A stretch of DNA of 64,000 nucleotides from Hortaea werneckii (GCA_037044905.1 JBAOKB010000159.1:310001-374000); one strand, 5' to 3'. Positions 22,251 to 34,304 are shown, counted from the stretch's first letter. Notes: a model not told the origin generated them from the letters alone. Numbers and translations: made by a program.

Positions 22251-23981
22251 GAGAAAGCGACAACGTTGTCATTCTTGCAACTGGCATAGAACTGGAGATG
22301 GCACTCGTTGGCTATCGTGTACATTACTTTTTCTTTTTCCCTTGAGTTGGACATTCTGCATTAGGCTTCGTTTATACCCATCTGCGTAGAGGCAACCGCA
22401 GAGCTCTGCATTGAAAGGAGGCGTTTATGCGCCACTTAAAAGAGATCTGAAACTTCCGACAGTAGTAATAGGCAGCATACAGCGCTGATACATATAGCTA
22501 ATCTACACATCTCGTATGAACTTCATGACTTATTACCTATGATTTCCTCCCAAAGTTTTCCAAATTTGCATCCTCTTCTCTCACACTGTGCATGGTCTTT
22601 GCCAGCACTGCGTTTGTTAACGAGAGATCATCTACCGACATCCGCCGCTGCAAAATCGGCCAACTTCGGAGTTGAACGCACACCTGCCAGATCATTTGAC
22701 TCTTTTGTCCCCCCTAAAGAGGTCAAGATAAGCTTCAGCTGGGCGTGGAATCCGGTCACCCAGTGGAAATTGCGAGACACTATGAAAAGCACTTCAATGG
22801 CCTGATCGGGAAAAGTTCTTCGCTTGCGATCTTCGAGAAGGCGAAGGCTCAACAATGGCAAACCCCTCTTTTCTCAGATTCTCGCAGATTGCAAGGCAGG
22901 CAAGGCAGATGCCGCGGTGGTGGCCGCGAGTGCCTGGTGTCTATCATGCAATATGCAGCCTCCTGCCCGCATCTCAGGGATGATCTGCTGGACGCTTGAG
23001 TGCACGGCCGCAGCTGGAGGTTGAAGCTCGGACAGACGCGCCGGTGTGCAAGCGGCGCGTCGATGGCGAAGCCGCTTCTGCGACAGAATGTCAAATTCTG
23101 TCCCTTGTGCTTGCTGTTTCAAGCCCAAGTTCTTTTTTTGCGGCAAACTTGTCATGCACAGCACGAAGATAGGAGTCGCTTCCCCCAAATTTTTTTTCCC
23201 TCATCGCTGCGTCCTCCTGCATGTCTGTCCCTTACCCCTGCTTGCCATTGAAGCATGTGGGGACGTTGGGCTACCCATGATTCTGACCTCGACCAGCTTG
23301 GGTTGCGCCCCGACTTATCGTTTCGGATGCAACGGTTTCCGCTGCACATGTGGCCTCCTCCCCTCTCCACCGTTCCGGAGGCATGTTCATGGGACCGCTG
23401 CACCTAGCCTAAAGTTGTGTCACTATGTATTTTCGTCTGCTCGCTCCCATCAGCATTGAACATACAAGCGTAGTCACATTTGCAGTGATACGTCTCTGCG
23501 CGTGAAGAGGCATTTGAAGTCGAGATTCCCTGGAGCGAGTCGGGTAGCAAGATTCCGAGCCAATCGGCCGCGAAAGCCGGGGCCAAGCTCGCAGATCCAA
23601 CCACAAAGCCTCCTCGATAACCAACTTCAGCGTAAATCCGCCACTGGATTCGTGATAGTCATAGGCAATACTTTCCGCATTTCGACTCCATACCTGCATT
23701 GCGACGAGTAAAATCTCTTTTAAACCCATTTCTCAATGTGTTGACCGACCTGATACCCTACGTGGCGAGAGGCCGTGACAGACCGCGCCACCCGCCAGGT
23801 GAGACCTAAGCGAGTTTCCCTTCCGTGAACTTCATACGAGCCGTACACAGCCTGATGCCGCTGGTGAGAGTCAGTTAGAGCAGCGTTTGGAGCTTGAGGG
23901 GTAGTGTGGGGGCCAAACCAGTCAATACGCTTGGTTCGGAAATCTCTTGTTGCCAAAGAAATCCTCGGCAAGTCTCATCAT
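22251..23981. other. Intergenic region between flbD-like gene and MTC6
   Basis: No gene is seen. If MTC6 has an additional upstream exon with a signal peptide it would lie near 23700-23950, but I could not identify one. Confidence 0.4.
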
Positions 23982-26026
23982 ATGTCCCTGTACAGCCCGG
24001 ACGATGGAGCAATCCCTCGTGACACCGACTTTGTGAGAGCATTGGTAAGTCTCAGGGTATTATCCATATCTCTTTCATTCGCATACTCACGCTTTCGCAG
24101 TCCCAAAGAGATCTTGGGCTACAAATACCCGTCAACTATGTGACATATCCAGGGGTATGCATTACCCCAGCATGCTTCGCCCACCAGAGATATGAGGACG
24201 GCGCAGCAGCCAAATGTTTTTCAAACCTCCTTGCCATTGGCTTTCGCCGAATGGACATAGATCTGTACTGGGATGCATCACGGAGCGTTTGGAGCTTGTG
24301 CCCCGTCCAGCTTGGTGATTCTGGGGGCTCTAACAACAGGACGTACAATACCAGCACAAGCTCGTCTTTGCCATCTGGCCAGCTTTCGACAGTCAGCCTT
24401 GGCACAGCGGCAGACCTCGCTACTACCTCTTCTCCAATGGGCCGAAAACGGCAAGACTTTCTGACATCCACGGCTACACAGTCACCTTCCATTGCTGTGA
24501 CTAGAGCCCCGAATACGCCCGTCGAGCTTCCATCCATCACAACGACTGCCACTTTGAGCGCCGGTGACGTGACGACCGCGATCGCCACAGGTAGTTCAGT
24601 GGGTGACGGAAATGCCCCTTCCAGCGAGGGAACTCTCATTGGCGCCGGACCTTATGCGTGTACTACCAGCGTCAATTTCGACCTGTTCATGAGCATAATG
24701 GCTGCATTTCTAGCTGATACAGAGACTGATCTCAACGCCACCACTCTCTACCTCTCCCTGAATCTTCATGCGGCGGCACCTGCAGACGACCCTACGGCCA
24801 GCGCAGACACTCCGGCTGCGAATGCACTGCCGAGCGGCAGGAATTTGCTAAGCTCGATCATACAGCGTAATAATTCTGCATACACTTATACGCCGGGACA
24901 GTTGCGTGAGCAAAGATCAAATCTTGATGCCCGCGGTAGCTGGTTTGAAGTGCAGGCGAATTATCGCCCAGAGTCTGTTTATTTTACCGTAAACGATGAA
25001 GATCAAACCCCATCTACACCGAACGGGTGGCCCAGTGAGAGCGTTATAGAGCTGTCAAATGCTCAGCGATTGCTAGTGGAATACGGATCGGTTGATCCAC
25101 AGATGAAGGGTTACAACTTTACCGCTGACGCGAGTCAAATTTTCCCGCAAGACTACATTTCGTCTTCGAATTCTGTGGACCTAGATGCAAGTGGCGTTGC
25201 ACAAGGCTGCTTCTTTCAGGAAGGCAGCTACGAGGTATCGATTGCCAACAACAATTCGTGGGCTGTTCATCATCTCAATGATGGGGAGCTTGAGGTCCTT
25301 AGTGACGCCGGGAACTTGACCGATTGTGGAATTTCGCCGATCCTGAACCAGACCCTAGAGGAAGTGACTGCTTCCGAGAATTACCGCCCGTACGTTGCGT
25401 ACGTCGCTTCGACCATGTGGCCCTGGGGCGCCGGAGAGCCTCGAAGAGTCTCAGAGGACGATTCAGATGACAACTACCGTTGCGCCTCCCTGAACGCCAC
25501 GACCGGAAGATGGCAAGCCACAGATTGCCAAGAAGCGCATTATGGTGCTTGTCGGGAGAATGACGAGCCATACCGATGGCGGATAAGCACTGCTCAGGGC
25601 ATTTATCAAAAGGTCGACAGAGGCTGCGATTCAAATAGCGAGTTTGCAACCCCTCGCACTGCCCTTGAGAACACTTATCTCGTCAATGCGTGGCGGAAGT
25701 ATCTTGAGGAGCACCCGAATCCGAACAGCAACACCAACACGCAGAACAACGGAGCCTCGCAATCGAACGACGAGCTTCTCTGGCTCAATTTCAACAACCT
25801 TGATGCTACTACTTGCTGGGTCCTTGGGCAGAATACTACCTGTCCTTACATATCGACCATGGTGTCAGAAACGAGACAAGTGGTCGTGCCGACAGTCGCT
25901 GCAGTGATTGTCTTTGTATGTGCCGTCTTGACGATCTTTGTCAAGTGTGCGGCTAATCGACAAAACACCAAGAGGCGAAAGAGACGTGGTGAGGATGGTT
26001 GGGATTATGAAGGTGTGCCGAGCTGA
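23982..26026 (+). CDS. MTC6: MTC6-like type I membrane protein (maintenance of telomere capping 6 family)
   Basis: Exons 23982-24044 and 24101-26026 (GTAAGT donor, CGCAG acceptor) give 662 residues. The second exon starts with SQRDLGLQIPVNYVTYPG, followed by GFRRMDIDLYWDASRSVWSLCPV. Many N-glycosylation sequons and Cys residues fill the central part; one membrane segment (about residues 610-632) is followed by a short basic tail ending EGVPS, the same ending as yeast Mtc6. The family was named from a yeast telomere-capping genetic screen, but the protein looks like a luminal or extracellular glycoprotein with a single anchor, so its molecular role is unclear. I found no signal peptide in the first exon; an upstream exon may be missing from this model. 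Confidence 0.85.
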
Positions 26027-27078
26027 AAAGTAACTTTGCTCAAGAACATGAGTGTTCATTTGAGAGTAAGTTTTCCCAGCCGATGTTGGTGAGACAGTGG
26101 GTTGCCTGTGCTCTTTTGAGGTACGGGGTAAACACAGGATATTCTGATTTAGGAATTGCGGGCATTTCTTGAGGGAAGATCCGTCTCCACCTCGCCCAGC
26201 AGGGGTCGCTGCAGGCGCCGTATGATATCTTTCAGGTGCGTGGGGACTGCGCATGGATGGCTGAAGAAATGGCATTACACTTCAGCCGAAAGGATGGCCT
26301 TGAAAGACACTATGAACGAGATGGACACTGGAAGCATGGTGCTGCCAACTTGTCTTTTGAGATGTATATTTAGACCTAGGTACATTGATGCACATAAAAT
26401 CTTGGGACTAATTTGCCTGGTTCGACTCATCCTTGCACGCATGAAAGGAATGATGGGGCGAAGGAGCGACCTTCCTTCCCTTCCAAGTACATCCGAAACT
26501 TGTTCTCAACATAGTCTCGATCCGGTCAGCGGATAGCAGCGTTAAGCCCGGAAGGCATGCTCGATCCACTGTGTGACCGAAGCCTGAGATGATGAACTTT
26601 GAATGAGATGGGCACTGCGCCTCGCAATCCTCATCGGGGGGCGGGAAATTTATCTAAGACATCGGGGCAAGCGTCTCCATCTCGCAAGCAATTTAGGACC
26701 ATGGTTTCATCTTTGTGACCAAAATACAAGATGCAGCTCGACAGGGTATTAGGAAGCACCCCTCAATCCATTATAAAGGCGTCGAGCCTGCTTATCTCAG
26801 TGCGCCGGTCTTTCCTGTAGCGAGCAAGGCTCTCGACCCCAGATAGTGCATTACGGTATCCATCTAGTTTGCTCGCGTCTTCGGCAATCGCGCCCTGCAA
26901 ATTAAACACCACTTGCCACTATATTACTTTCTCCCTATTGCATCAAAGGGCTTCGTATTAGCTCCCTTCGCGACGTCAGATAGTCCAATCTCGGCATCGT
27001 TATGTATGCTCAGAGCTGCTTGGAGATCGTAAAAACGTCCTAAGAGGCGAAAAGGTTGCCTTGCAGTACGCCGATACC
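26027..27078. other. Convergent intergenic region
   Basis: It lies between the 3' ends of MTC6 (+) and the mitochondrial kinase (-). No gene or repeat was seen. Confidence 0.4.
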
Positions 27079-28521
27079 TCATTGCATGTGCCCCACTCCC
27101 CTCAAGCTGAGATACACATCCGTACCCCAGCCCCACAGACTTTGGACTGCGATGCCACCGCCAAAATATTCCGCATACGCACGCCCAAGAGGCAGACCAT
27201 ACCCCAGCCCAGCCAGGCTGGAGCCACCTCCACCAGCACCACTAATGACGTCCAAACCCGCACCGCCATTCCCAGACCCTCCCGAGACCTTGTCATTGAT
27301 TTCGTCTTCGTTGAAAGTCGTGAAGCCGTAGTCCCAAAGCTTGGCATAGTTGGCCGGGCTGATACCGCCGCCACGGTCGCGAATCCGAATCGTGACGCCA
27401 GGCGTCCGCTTGTCCAGAGGCTTGATATTGGCCCTGCCTGCTACCTCTGGCTTGTTGCTCCCGCTGGCGAAGTCCACGGAGCCCTGGTCGTAGTTGGAGA
27501 TGACGCCGACGGTGTTGTGTGCGCCGCTTGCGGCGGCCGAATCGGAGGAGTGTTTCACGATGTCCTCATCTCTCTCGGTTTTCAGTTTTAATTGCTCGGT
27601 CTCCTCTGCAGTGGCTGGCGCTGGTGCGATAGTGATCTCGATGGGTTCTTTCTCCATACCGGCTTCGATCGTGGCACGGAAGGAATTCTTCAGCAGCTCG
27701 GTCAGGATGTACTCCAGATGCATTGGGATGTGAGCGATGGTGGTCTCGGGGTTGCCCACAAGCTTGATTGTAGGTCGCACACCATAATTGAGCTCACAGA
27801 TCTCGCCGACGTGCGCCTCGCAGCTGCGGATGATGTCCGCTGGCTTCAGTGCGGTGTCAATCACTCCAATGAAAGAGGAATCGGTGGCGTGTATGTCTTG
27901 TTCTGATACGCCTTTGAGCTCGTTATGTGGCTTGCTGCTGAAGTGAAGCGCAATGTGCTGCTCAGCTATCAGGCGTGTGCCGATTCTGGCTCTCAGATGT
28001 TCGTCCAGGAAGCGGGTCACTTCTTCGGCAGTGATGTATTTCCTCGCTTCCAGAAAGCCGCGGGCCAGTGTCGAGATAGTATTGTTATGTGTCTGGACCA
28101 AGTCGGCCATTACCTCTGTGAACTGGATCTCATCCCGCAGCGTCTCAATGCTTTTTTCCGCGTAGGGCAACAGCGTGCTCAGGGAGTGCACATAATTGCC
28201 GTGGATCTTGTTCACATGCGGATTCGCCACCACAATGTATGGCAGAGCCCTGAGACTCTGGATGCGATGCGCCAATCTGGAGGGCAAGATGCTGAGGGTG
28301 AAGTTGGCGCTGTTCAGCAGTTGCTGCGCAGAGAGAGGTGGTCGGCCATGTCTACACAGCGCGGCCAAAGTCAAAGGTTTGAGGGGCTTTGCTGCGAGGC
28401 GTTGGATATCACTGTCGGTCACAGTGGCGGTTTGGATCCATCGCCTCGTGGCACCAATGGCGCATTGAGCGAGACGGCGACTGGAGCCCTTGTACCCTGC
28501 TCGAGCGCGTTGCACGAGCAT
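27079..28521 (-). CDS. Mitochondrial protein kinase of the PDH/BCKDH kinase family (Pkp1/Pkp2-like)
   Basis: 480 residues on the minus strand from the ATG at 28521. The N-terminus is rich in Arg and lacks acidic residues (mitochondrial targeting). The helical regulatory domain includes RARIGTRLIAEQHIAL. The GHKL ATP-binding domain has the N box ELLKNSFRATIE, the G1 box DRGGGIS, the F box LWDYGFTTF and a G2 box GLGYGLPLGRAYAEYFGG. These kinases phosphorylate the E1-alpha subunit of pyruvate or branched-chain 2-oxoacid dehydrogenase in the matrix and switch it off. Yeast has two (Pkp1, Pkp2); I cannot tell which is the ortholog. A Ser/Ala-rich insertion lies between the N and G1 boxes. The WHI5-like gene is divergent about 0.5 kb away. 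Confidence 0.9.
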   Translation of the reverse strand: MLVQRARAGYKGSSRRLAQCAIGATRRWIQTATVTDSDIQRLAAKPLKPLTLAALCRHGRPPLSAQQLLNSANFTLSILPSRLAHRIQSLRALPYIVVANPHVNKIHGNYVHSLSTLLPYAEKSIETLRDEIQFTEVMADLVQTHNNTISTLARGFLEARKYITAEEVTRFLDEHLRARIGTRLIAEQHIALHFSSKPHNELKGVSEQDIHATDSSFIGVIDTALKPADIIRSCEAHVGEICELNYGVRPTIKLVGNPETTIAHIPMHLEYILTELLKNSFRATIEAGMEKEPIEITIAPAPATAEETEQLKLKTERDEDIVKHSSDSAAASGAHNTVGVISNYDQGSVDFASGSNKPEVAGRANIKPLDKRTPGVTIRIRDRGGGISPANYAKLWDYGFTTFNEDEINDKVSGGSGNGGAGLDVISGAGGGGSSLAGLGYGLPLGRAYAEYFGGGIAVQSLWGWGTDVYLSLRGVGHMQ

Positions 28522-29038
28522 CACCGCTCACAGGCTCACTACCTCCTACCGACGAAGACAGGCCTTCGCTACTCGCGGCCGGACGTCCAGCGCGCGGTTT
28601 AGGTGGCAAATTTATCTAAAACAAACTATACGCGCGGGTGGGAAGCGATGGAGACGGAGATCACGAGTTCTCGCGATTGCGGGGCGACGATGCCACCACT
28701 TCCACTCCTCCCACTCGCCGTGACTGCAATCATCCTCCGGCTCGCAACACGGCCACCCATTGGCAGCACTGGCCGAGAGACGCGATCGTACCGCCTGCGC
28801 AACGCTCACTACGTCGCGTTGTCGTCGTTCGCATTGCAGCATCCATCATTGCTCAGGCGCGTGTCCGCCGCGTCGTCGTCATCCGCTTGCCAGCCACGAC
28901 CTCTCGGCTTCACGGCAACCGTCCAGTCGCGACCATCGCAGCGGCGCTCCCATCCGAGGTCGACACCACACTCCAGTGTGTCGAAGAATCCGACATTCTT
29001 ACAACTAGCATTTTTAGTATTGTTACGCCCGCCCCCAA
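28522..29038. promoter_or_regulatory. Divergent promoter region, kinase / WHI5-like gene
   Basis: A 0.5-kb stretch between two divergent start codons, rich in CG-containing trinucleotides. Overlapping long frames exist here on the plus strand but lack coding character. No specific site such as ACGCGT could be singled out with confidence. Confidence 0.4.
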
Positions 29039-30322
29039 ATGGCGACCATGGCTTCATATGCTGCGCCGCCGGCCACGCCCCAGGCCCAAATATCCAACCG
29101 TCATTCGGTCGCTGCCAGCCCCACGCGTTCAATGCCGCAAGCCGAGTCTACCCACCACCCGTTATCTCAGCCAGCCTCACAGGAGTCCTTCACCACCGTG
29201 CAAAGCCAAGGGAGCAGCGTCGGGCCTCAACTGCAAAGCGATAGTAGTACGCTATCGCAGCTCACCAACTATACCGAGCCCAAGTCTCCAGGTTCCACTG
29301 TATCGCGACGGCCGTTGAGCGACGCGCACACGTCACAACCACGCGATGTGCAGCGCGTCAAGACGCCCGAATATGTGCGACCCGATGGACACATTGAACC
29401 TGACCATGCACTTGCAAGTCCGATGAGCGTGACTAGTCCGATGTCGATCAACGGGGCCAAGAGGACAGCGAGCGGCCATGTTAAGAATGCCCCAAGTCTG
29501 GGAAGTATACCAGCGACACCCATGACGGCGATGCATGGCCGGACAAGATCGAGGGCAGAATCCACATCTTCCACTAGCAGCAGGGCCGGAGAACTCGCGC
29601 AGACGCTAAAAGCGAGGCTAGGGTACGCAATGGCAAAGGTACAAAATGGATGGGAGCACAACAACATTGCGGAGGTAGAGCAAATGTCTGCGCACAAGTC
29701 GCAGAACAGACATAGTGTTACATATGGTGATTACACCACCCGCCCTGTGAGCGCCGGGCGTAGCATTGCTTCCGCGCGCATGTCTGCCTACGATCCGTAT
29801 GGGAAAGGCATGCCGGAAGGCCTAACCTCACCACCTTCGAAACGACGTTCCGGCAACTTCGCCGGATACACGAATTCGCCCAAGCAGCATTTACCAACGC
29901 AATCCACTGGGCCTGCCCTGCAACCACCGGTCGACATTCGGCCGACGTCTTCACGCCGTGCCCATGATTATTCTGCACCGTCTAGTCAACAGAGCCAATA
30001 CACTAGCAGTGCAATGTCTCCTCCAAGAACGCCAATAAATGGCCGACCACGTCGGCCGCTGAATGTCCGCACGGACACTCAAACAGCGCAGGCTGAGCGA
30101 GATGCCCTCGATGCGCTTTTCCAGTTAGGCTCGCCACACGGTACCTCACAACACAGTCAGTTCTCCAGACAGATTAGCAACTTCAGCCAGGATAGCTCGC
30201 AGCAAGGCTCGCCTCTCCGAGGGGAGTACGTGGCAACGCCGAGGCGCGTAACTTTTGCACGAAGCGAGAGCGATCAAAGCAGCAGTGCAGGCGAGTATTA
30301 CACAGGTGACGTTGAGGCTTAG
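29039..30322 (+). CDS. WHI5/NRM1-like G1/S transcriptional repressor
   Basis: 427 residues in one exon. Most of the protein is disordered, Ser/Thr/Pro-rich, with many SP and TP sites that suit CDK control. The one conserved element is the GTB motif at about residues 187-206, LAQTLKARLGYAMAKVQNGW, which in Whi5 and Nrm1 binds the SBF/MBF transcription factors. By family, the protein would hold G1/S genes silent in the nucleus until cyclin-CDK phosphorylation releases it. Whether it acts as Whi5 or as Nrm1 cannot be decided from sequence. Confidence 0.85.
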   Translation: MATMASYAAPPATPQAQISNRHSVAASPTRSMPQAESTHHPLSQPASQESFTTVQSQGSSVGPQLQSDSSTLSQLTNYTEPKSPGSTVSRRPLSDAHTSQPRDVQRVKTPEYVRPDGHIEPDHALASPMSVTSPMSINGAKRTASGHVKNAPSLGSIPATPMTAMHGRTRSRAESTSSTSSRAGELAQTLKARLGYAMAKVQNGWEHNNIAEVEQMSAHKSQNRHSVTYGDYTTRPVSAGRSIASARMSAYDPYGKGMPEGLTSPPSKRRSGNFAGYTNSPKQHLPTQSTGPALQPPVDIRPTSSRRAHDYSAPSSQQSQYTSSAMSPPRTPINGRPRRPLNVRTDTQTAQAERDALDALFQLGSPHGTSQHSQFSRQISNFSQDSSQQGSPLRGEYVATPRRVTFARSESDQSSSAGEYYTGDVEA

Positions 30323-31053
30323 GCGGCCGCGATCTTGTTCTGGATTCAATATGGATATTGATACCTGCGAAGGGTTGGCGGCGCATTGTATATGGCAAAG
30401 ATCGAAACGGGCGATTGGAGGGAGATACCCAGCTCTGCGCATGACCGGCGTTTCTTCAACGATGTTACGAATTGGAATTTCCTTTTGTTTTTACACCTCT
30501 TTTACGGCTTCTTCTTGCATAGATCCCAGAAGGGAGCATCCGAGGATTAGACTGGCGTTTTTTCTTTGCAATTTGCTTTTCAAACAGGTCCCTCTTCTTT
30601 AGTACATATATGCAGGACTAGGGACAGGAGTCTTGCGTGCACACGAGCAAGGAATGTATCGGAAAGGAGGCTTTAGCAGGGACGCTCTCGTTTTTCAATA
30701 CCACTGATCTTTTTGCACATGGATCAACCCAATCAAATCATTCACTTTAAAACGCTTCCAGTCATATGTAAGTGCTTCGCGCAAGCGACTCGAGTATCCT
30801 GATCGGTTATATCGTCCTATCAGAGGAACGGAAAACAGCTGCCTCCCACATCGCTGTGACGTATGTAGGTGGCGCGGGGGCGTCAGATTCGCGTCTTGGG
30901 TCACGCGGGCAACCCGAGTATACCTTATACATGCGTACCTGAAGTCCAGAACTCAACTTACCTTTTGCTCCTTGTTTGCTCCATCAACATTCTGCATAAT
31001 TGCATACATACAGCATCACAAACACCGCTATCAGCATCTTGCAGCAGTTCAGC
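30323..31053. other. Intergenic region
   Basis: This is the 3' flank of the WHI5-like gene and the promoter of the small membrane protein gene. No gene is seen. Confidence 0.4.
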
Positions 31054-31492
31054 ATGATTCCACTTACCTTGTTCCTACAACTCACCCTCGCGATGCTCAC
31101 CTTTGCAGCCCCCATCGCCAACGAACCGACATTCTCCGCCCAAAGTGATGCCTGGCAGTATGGTACTGGCGGCGGAATGTGGGATTCATCGTCCTAATTC
31201 TCGACGTCATTGTTTGGAGTAAGTCGGGCCTAGCTTGCTAGGTGAAGAAACTGGAGGACGCTTGCTAACAGGAAGGGTGACAGTGGAGGTTCTGCAGTCC
31301 AATAGACCTGTCAGCCACAAGGTGCTGTGGTGTGTGCTGGTGTTTATCTGTAAGGCTACTACTACTACATCTGACGATCATGATTCCTTCGCTGATCCCG
31401 TTGCAGTCCCGATTGTCGGTATAATTATCTACTGGCTCTTCTCGAACCGTGAGGCGCACAAACCCAACGCTGGTTACGAGCCCATTGGATAA
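31054..31492 (+). CDS. Small PLDc_N-type membrane protein (two introns, one frame break)
   Basis: Exons 31054-31218, 31284-31349 and 31407-31492 join with canonical sites (GTAAGT with branch CTAAC and CAG; GTAAGG with GCAG). The product starts with a hydrophobic signal-like segment (MIPLTLFLQL...), then a glycine turn GTGGG, a membrane helix FIVLILDVIVW, EVLQSNRPVSHK and a second helix ending PIVGIIIYWLFSNRE. This is the layout of the phospholipase-D-nuclease N-terminal (PLDc_N) family. A one-base deletion near 31178 (GGAATGTG where GGAATTGTG would keep GGGIVGFIV) breaks the frame inside exon 1; taken literally the product would end after 47 residues. I regard the break as a sequence error. 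About 104 residues; function unknown. Confidence 0.72.
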
Positions 31493-32197
31493 TGAGAGGT
31501 GGAGAGGTAACGAATCCATAGCACTGTGGCTCCAGAACAATACTGCAGCAGTCTTGTTGATGTTGATGTCAGCCCGAGCTGAGAACCCGGTATGCTCTCA
31601 CAGTGGACGGGTTATCCCACTTTATGTAGATTCCAAGTCAGGAGCTTGCAGGGGAACACGTTTGCATGATGATGACCACTACCATGGAAGCATAGTACGA
31701 AGCACAGTATGCCACACCCTCCAGGGCTCTTTATCCCCCAGCAGCTCTCAAAGACCACATGAGCCAGTGCATACACATCACATGTTACAAAGTTCATACT
31801 GGAACCACCTGCATTCCGTTGGTACTTGAAGAAATCCGGTAAGGACGAAATGGAGGTAGAAGGATGCGTGTAGGTTTGGTGCACGTCCCAGGCGGCAGCT
31901 AAAGGTCAATGCAGCGGCGTTACGTACTAGTGAAGTTCAAGCTGTCCACCCGAGAGACTACATACACCCTTATACACTCTACCATCATCCTCTGCTATAG
32001 CAACTGGTACACCTCGGATCGTCGGGCACATCGCGTTTGGTGATTCTGCAGCTTGCCGCGTTCGGAGCAGCGATCGACAATCGCCTGAGGCTGTCCACGC
32101 GACTTTCCGTCGCCCTTACAGTAAAAGAGTGGAGACGGCGACGCAGCTGCGTGACCGGGTCTCACGGGAATTGGATAGCAGCATCAGAAGATCACGA
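31493..32197. other. Intergenic region upstream of CAP
   Basis: The 3' flank of the small membrane protein gene and the promoter/leader of CAP. No gene is seen. Confidence 0.4.
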
Positions 32198-34015
32198 TGG
32201 CCGCAGCACAAGGCGGACAGGGGATGAACAATCTCACTACACTCATCAAGAGGTACAGTACACTCCTCCCACTTGGCTTCCACCTTGCCTGTCCCTCGTG
32301 CACGTCGACCTCGCAATGGAGGGCACATCACGACGCTTCAGCACCGTGACCTCCTCACCCGTATCAGTCCCGTCGCTGTCCATGGACAACCCGCTCACCA
32401 CCCTGATCCGCAGACTCGAGGCCGCCACCTCGCGATTGGAAGACATTGCCGCATCCTCCCATGCTCCGGATGCACAGTCCACTTCCTCCCATCCCGCCCC
32501 GTCGCCCAACGCCGCTGTCGCAACATCGAGCAGTGCACCGGACCTGACGAGCGCCGGGAGCAAGGATGCTCCCACGTCAGCGCCAGCGGCTTCAAAGGCT
32601 GCCGACACCCCACCAACCGTGGCAGCCTACGATGAGAGCATAGAGCCAAAGGTAGAGAAGTTCCTGGAGGCGAGCAAGGGCATCGACAACTTGGTAGAGG
32701 AGCAGGCCTCAGCTGTCGCCAAGGCGTTTGCGGATCAGCGTCGCTTCCTGCTCACCACAACCCGCGCCAAGAAGCCTGATCTTCAAAGCCCTGCAACATT
32801 CAACGACTTGCTGAAGGACTTGCAGCAGGACATGGGTGCGGTTGGAGACATCAGGGACAGCAACCGGGCGAGCCCATTGAAAGACCATCTGGCAATGGCA
32901 GGTGAAGGTATCGGTGCCTTGCAGTGGCTGCTCATGGAAGGCAAGCCTGGAGACTTTGTTGGCGAGATCATTGGTGGTGCCCAGATGTACGGCAACAGAG
33001 TGCTTAGTGCATACAAGGAGAAGGATCAGAAGCATGTCAAGTTTGTGCAGGCGTACTACGGTCTGCTCAAGGCATTGCTAGCATACATCAAGAAGCACTA
33101 CCCAAGCGGCGTGACTTGGAACAACAGCGGTATCGATGCTGCGCAAGCGTACCGCGAAGTCTCCGGCCAACAGGACAGTGGTCCTCCAGCCGCGCCCCCA
33201 CCGCCTCCATCAGGAGCAGGCGCGCCGCCACCACCACCTCCTCTTCCAAACTTCGACAACGGAGCACCGCCGCCGCCACCGCCACCGGGTGGCGCCCCAC
33301 AGGGCTCCGCAGGACCTGGCGATATGGGCGCTGTCTTCGAGCAACTCAACCGTGGTGAAGCTGTCACTTCCGGCTTAAAGAAGGTCGACAAGTCTCAGAT
33401 GACACACAAGAACCCAGCACTCCGGGCGCAAGACTCAGGCGAAGCGGGCCGGAGTAAGAGTCCGGGCCCAGGCATTAAGCCAAAGCCAGCGAGCATGAGG
33501 CAGAACAGCACCCCAGCAACGCCGAAGAAGGCGGAAGGCAAGAAGGAACTTGACGGAAACAAGTGGTTGATCGAGAACTGGGATGCGCCTGCCCAGCCAA
33601 TCGAGATCGAGGTCACCTTGCAGCAATCCGTCTCATCACCAAGTGCAACAAGACCACCATCATCCTCAAGGGCAAGGCCAACGCCGTCTCGATCGACAAC
33701 AGCCCACGCACCCAGATCCTCGTCGAGACGCTCGTAAGCAGCATCGACGTCATCAAGTCCCCCAACTTCGCCGCCCAGGTGACCGGGACCCTTCCTACCA
33801 TCATGCTCGACCAGGTAGACGGTGCATCGGTCTTCTTGAGCAAGGAGACCGTGGAGCGCACCGAGGTCTTCACCAGCAAATGCTCGAGCATTAATGTTGT
33901 GCTGCCGCCGGAGAAGGACGAGGACGATTCGAGCGAGGTCCCTGTGCCAGAGCAGATCAAGACCTATGTCAAGGGCGGCAAGCTTGTGAGCGAGATTGTT
34001 GAGCACGCGGGTTAG
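32198..34015 (+). CDS. CAP: Adenylyl cyclase-associated protein CAP/Srv2 (actin recycling)
   Basis: Exon 1, 32198-32253, encodes MAAAQGGQGMNNLTTLIKR and is spliced (GTACAG donor, CGCAG acceptor at 32413) to LEAATSRLEDIA. An alternative unspliced start at 32316 encodes a related end, MDNPLTTLIRR, in front of the same residues. The N-terminal helical CAP domain follows (to about residue 260), then a proline-rich stretch with runs of five to seven Pro, a WH2-like basic part, and the C-terminal beta-helix CAP/CARP domain with GNKWLIENW, GKANAVSIDNS and SSIDVIKSPNFA. A single-base deletion at about 33631 (TCCGTCTCATC instead of TCCGTCCTCATC) breaks the frame in the C-terminal domain; downstream reading continues perfectly to 34015. 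CAP binds Ras-activated adenylyl cyclase and recycles cofilin-bound actin. Identity is certain. Confidence 0.93.
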
Positions 34016-34304
34016 ATGTCTTCTCACTTTCGCGGATGAGCGGGCCATCGCGAAGTTTAGTGGGACAGGCTTTGGATAGCTGAAGCAAGAAGATCTGAGA
34101 TGGATGAATTGTAGGATGATAGTGATGGAGTGTAAGAATAGGTAGGAGAGAGTTGGGCCGCTTATGCGTTTGGATGTTGGCTGCCTAGGATAGATGTGTC
34201 AAGCTTATGTAGGTACGCTCATATCGCTATTGCCGTACGTGGACCCCTTCGTCGGATCCATCTCGCACCCTGCCTAGGCGTAATGTGCTGTGCATGATGA
34301 TAGC

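Noticed and set aside
28603..29318. Two overlapping 210-230-codon frames upstream of the WHI5-like gene
   Set aside because: They overlap each other and the WHI5-like start in other frames and have repeat-like Ser/Arg/Pro composition from GC-rich promoter DNA.
31054..31197. A 47-residue secreted peptide
   Set aside because: One missing base explains the early stop; the conserved PLDc_N helices follow in the next frame with good introns.
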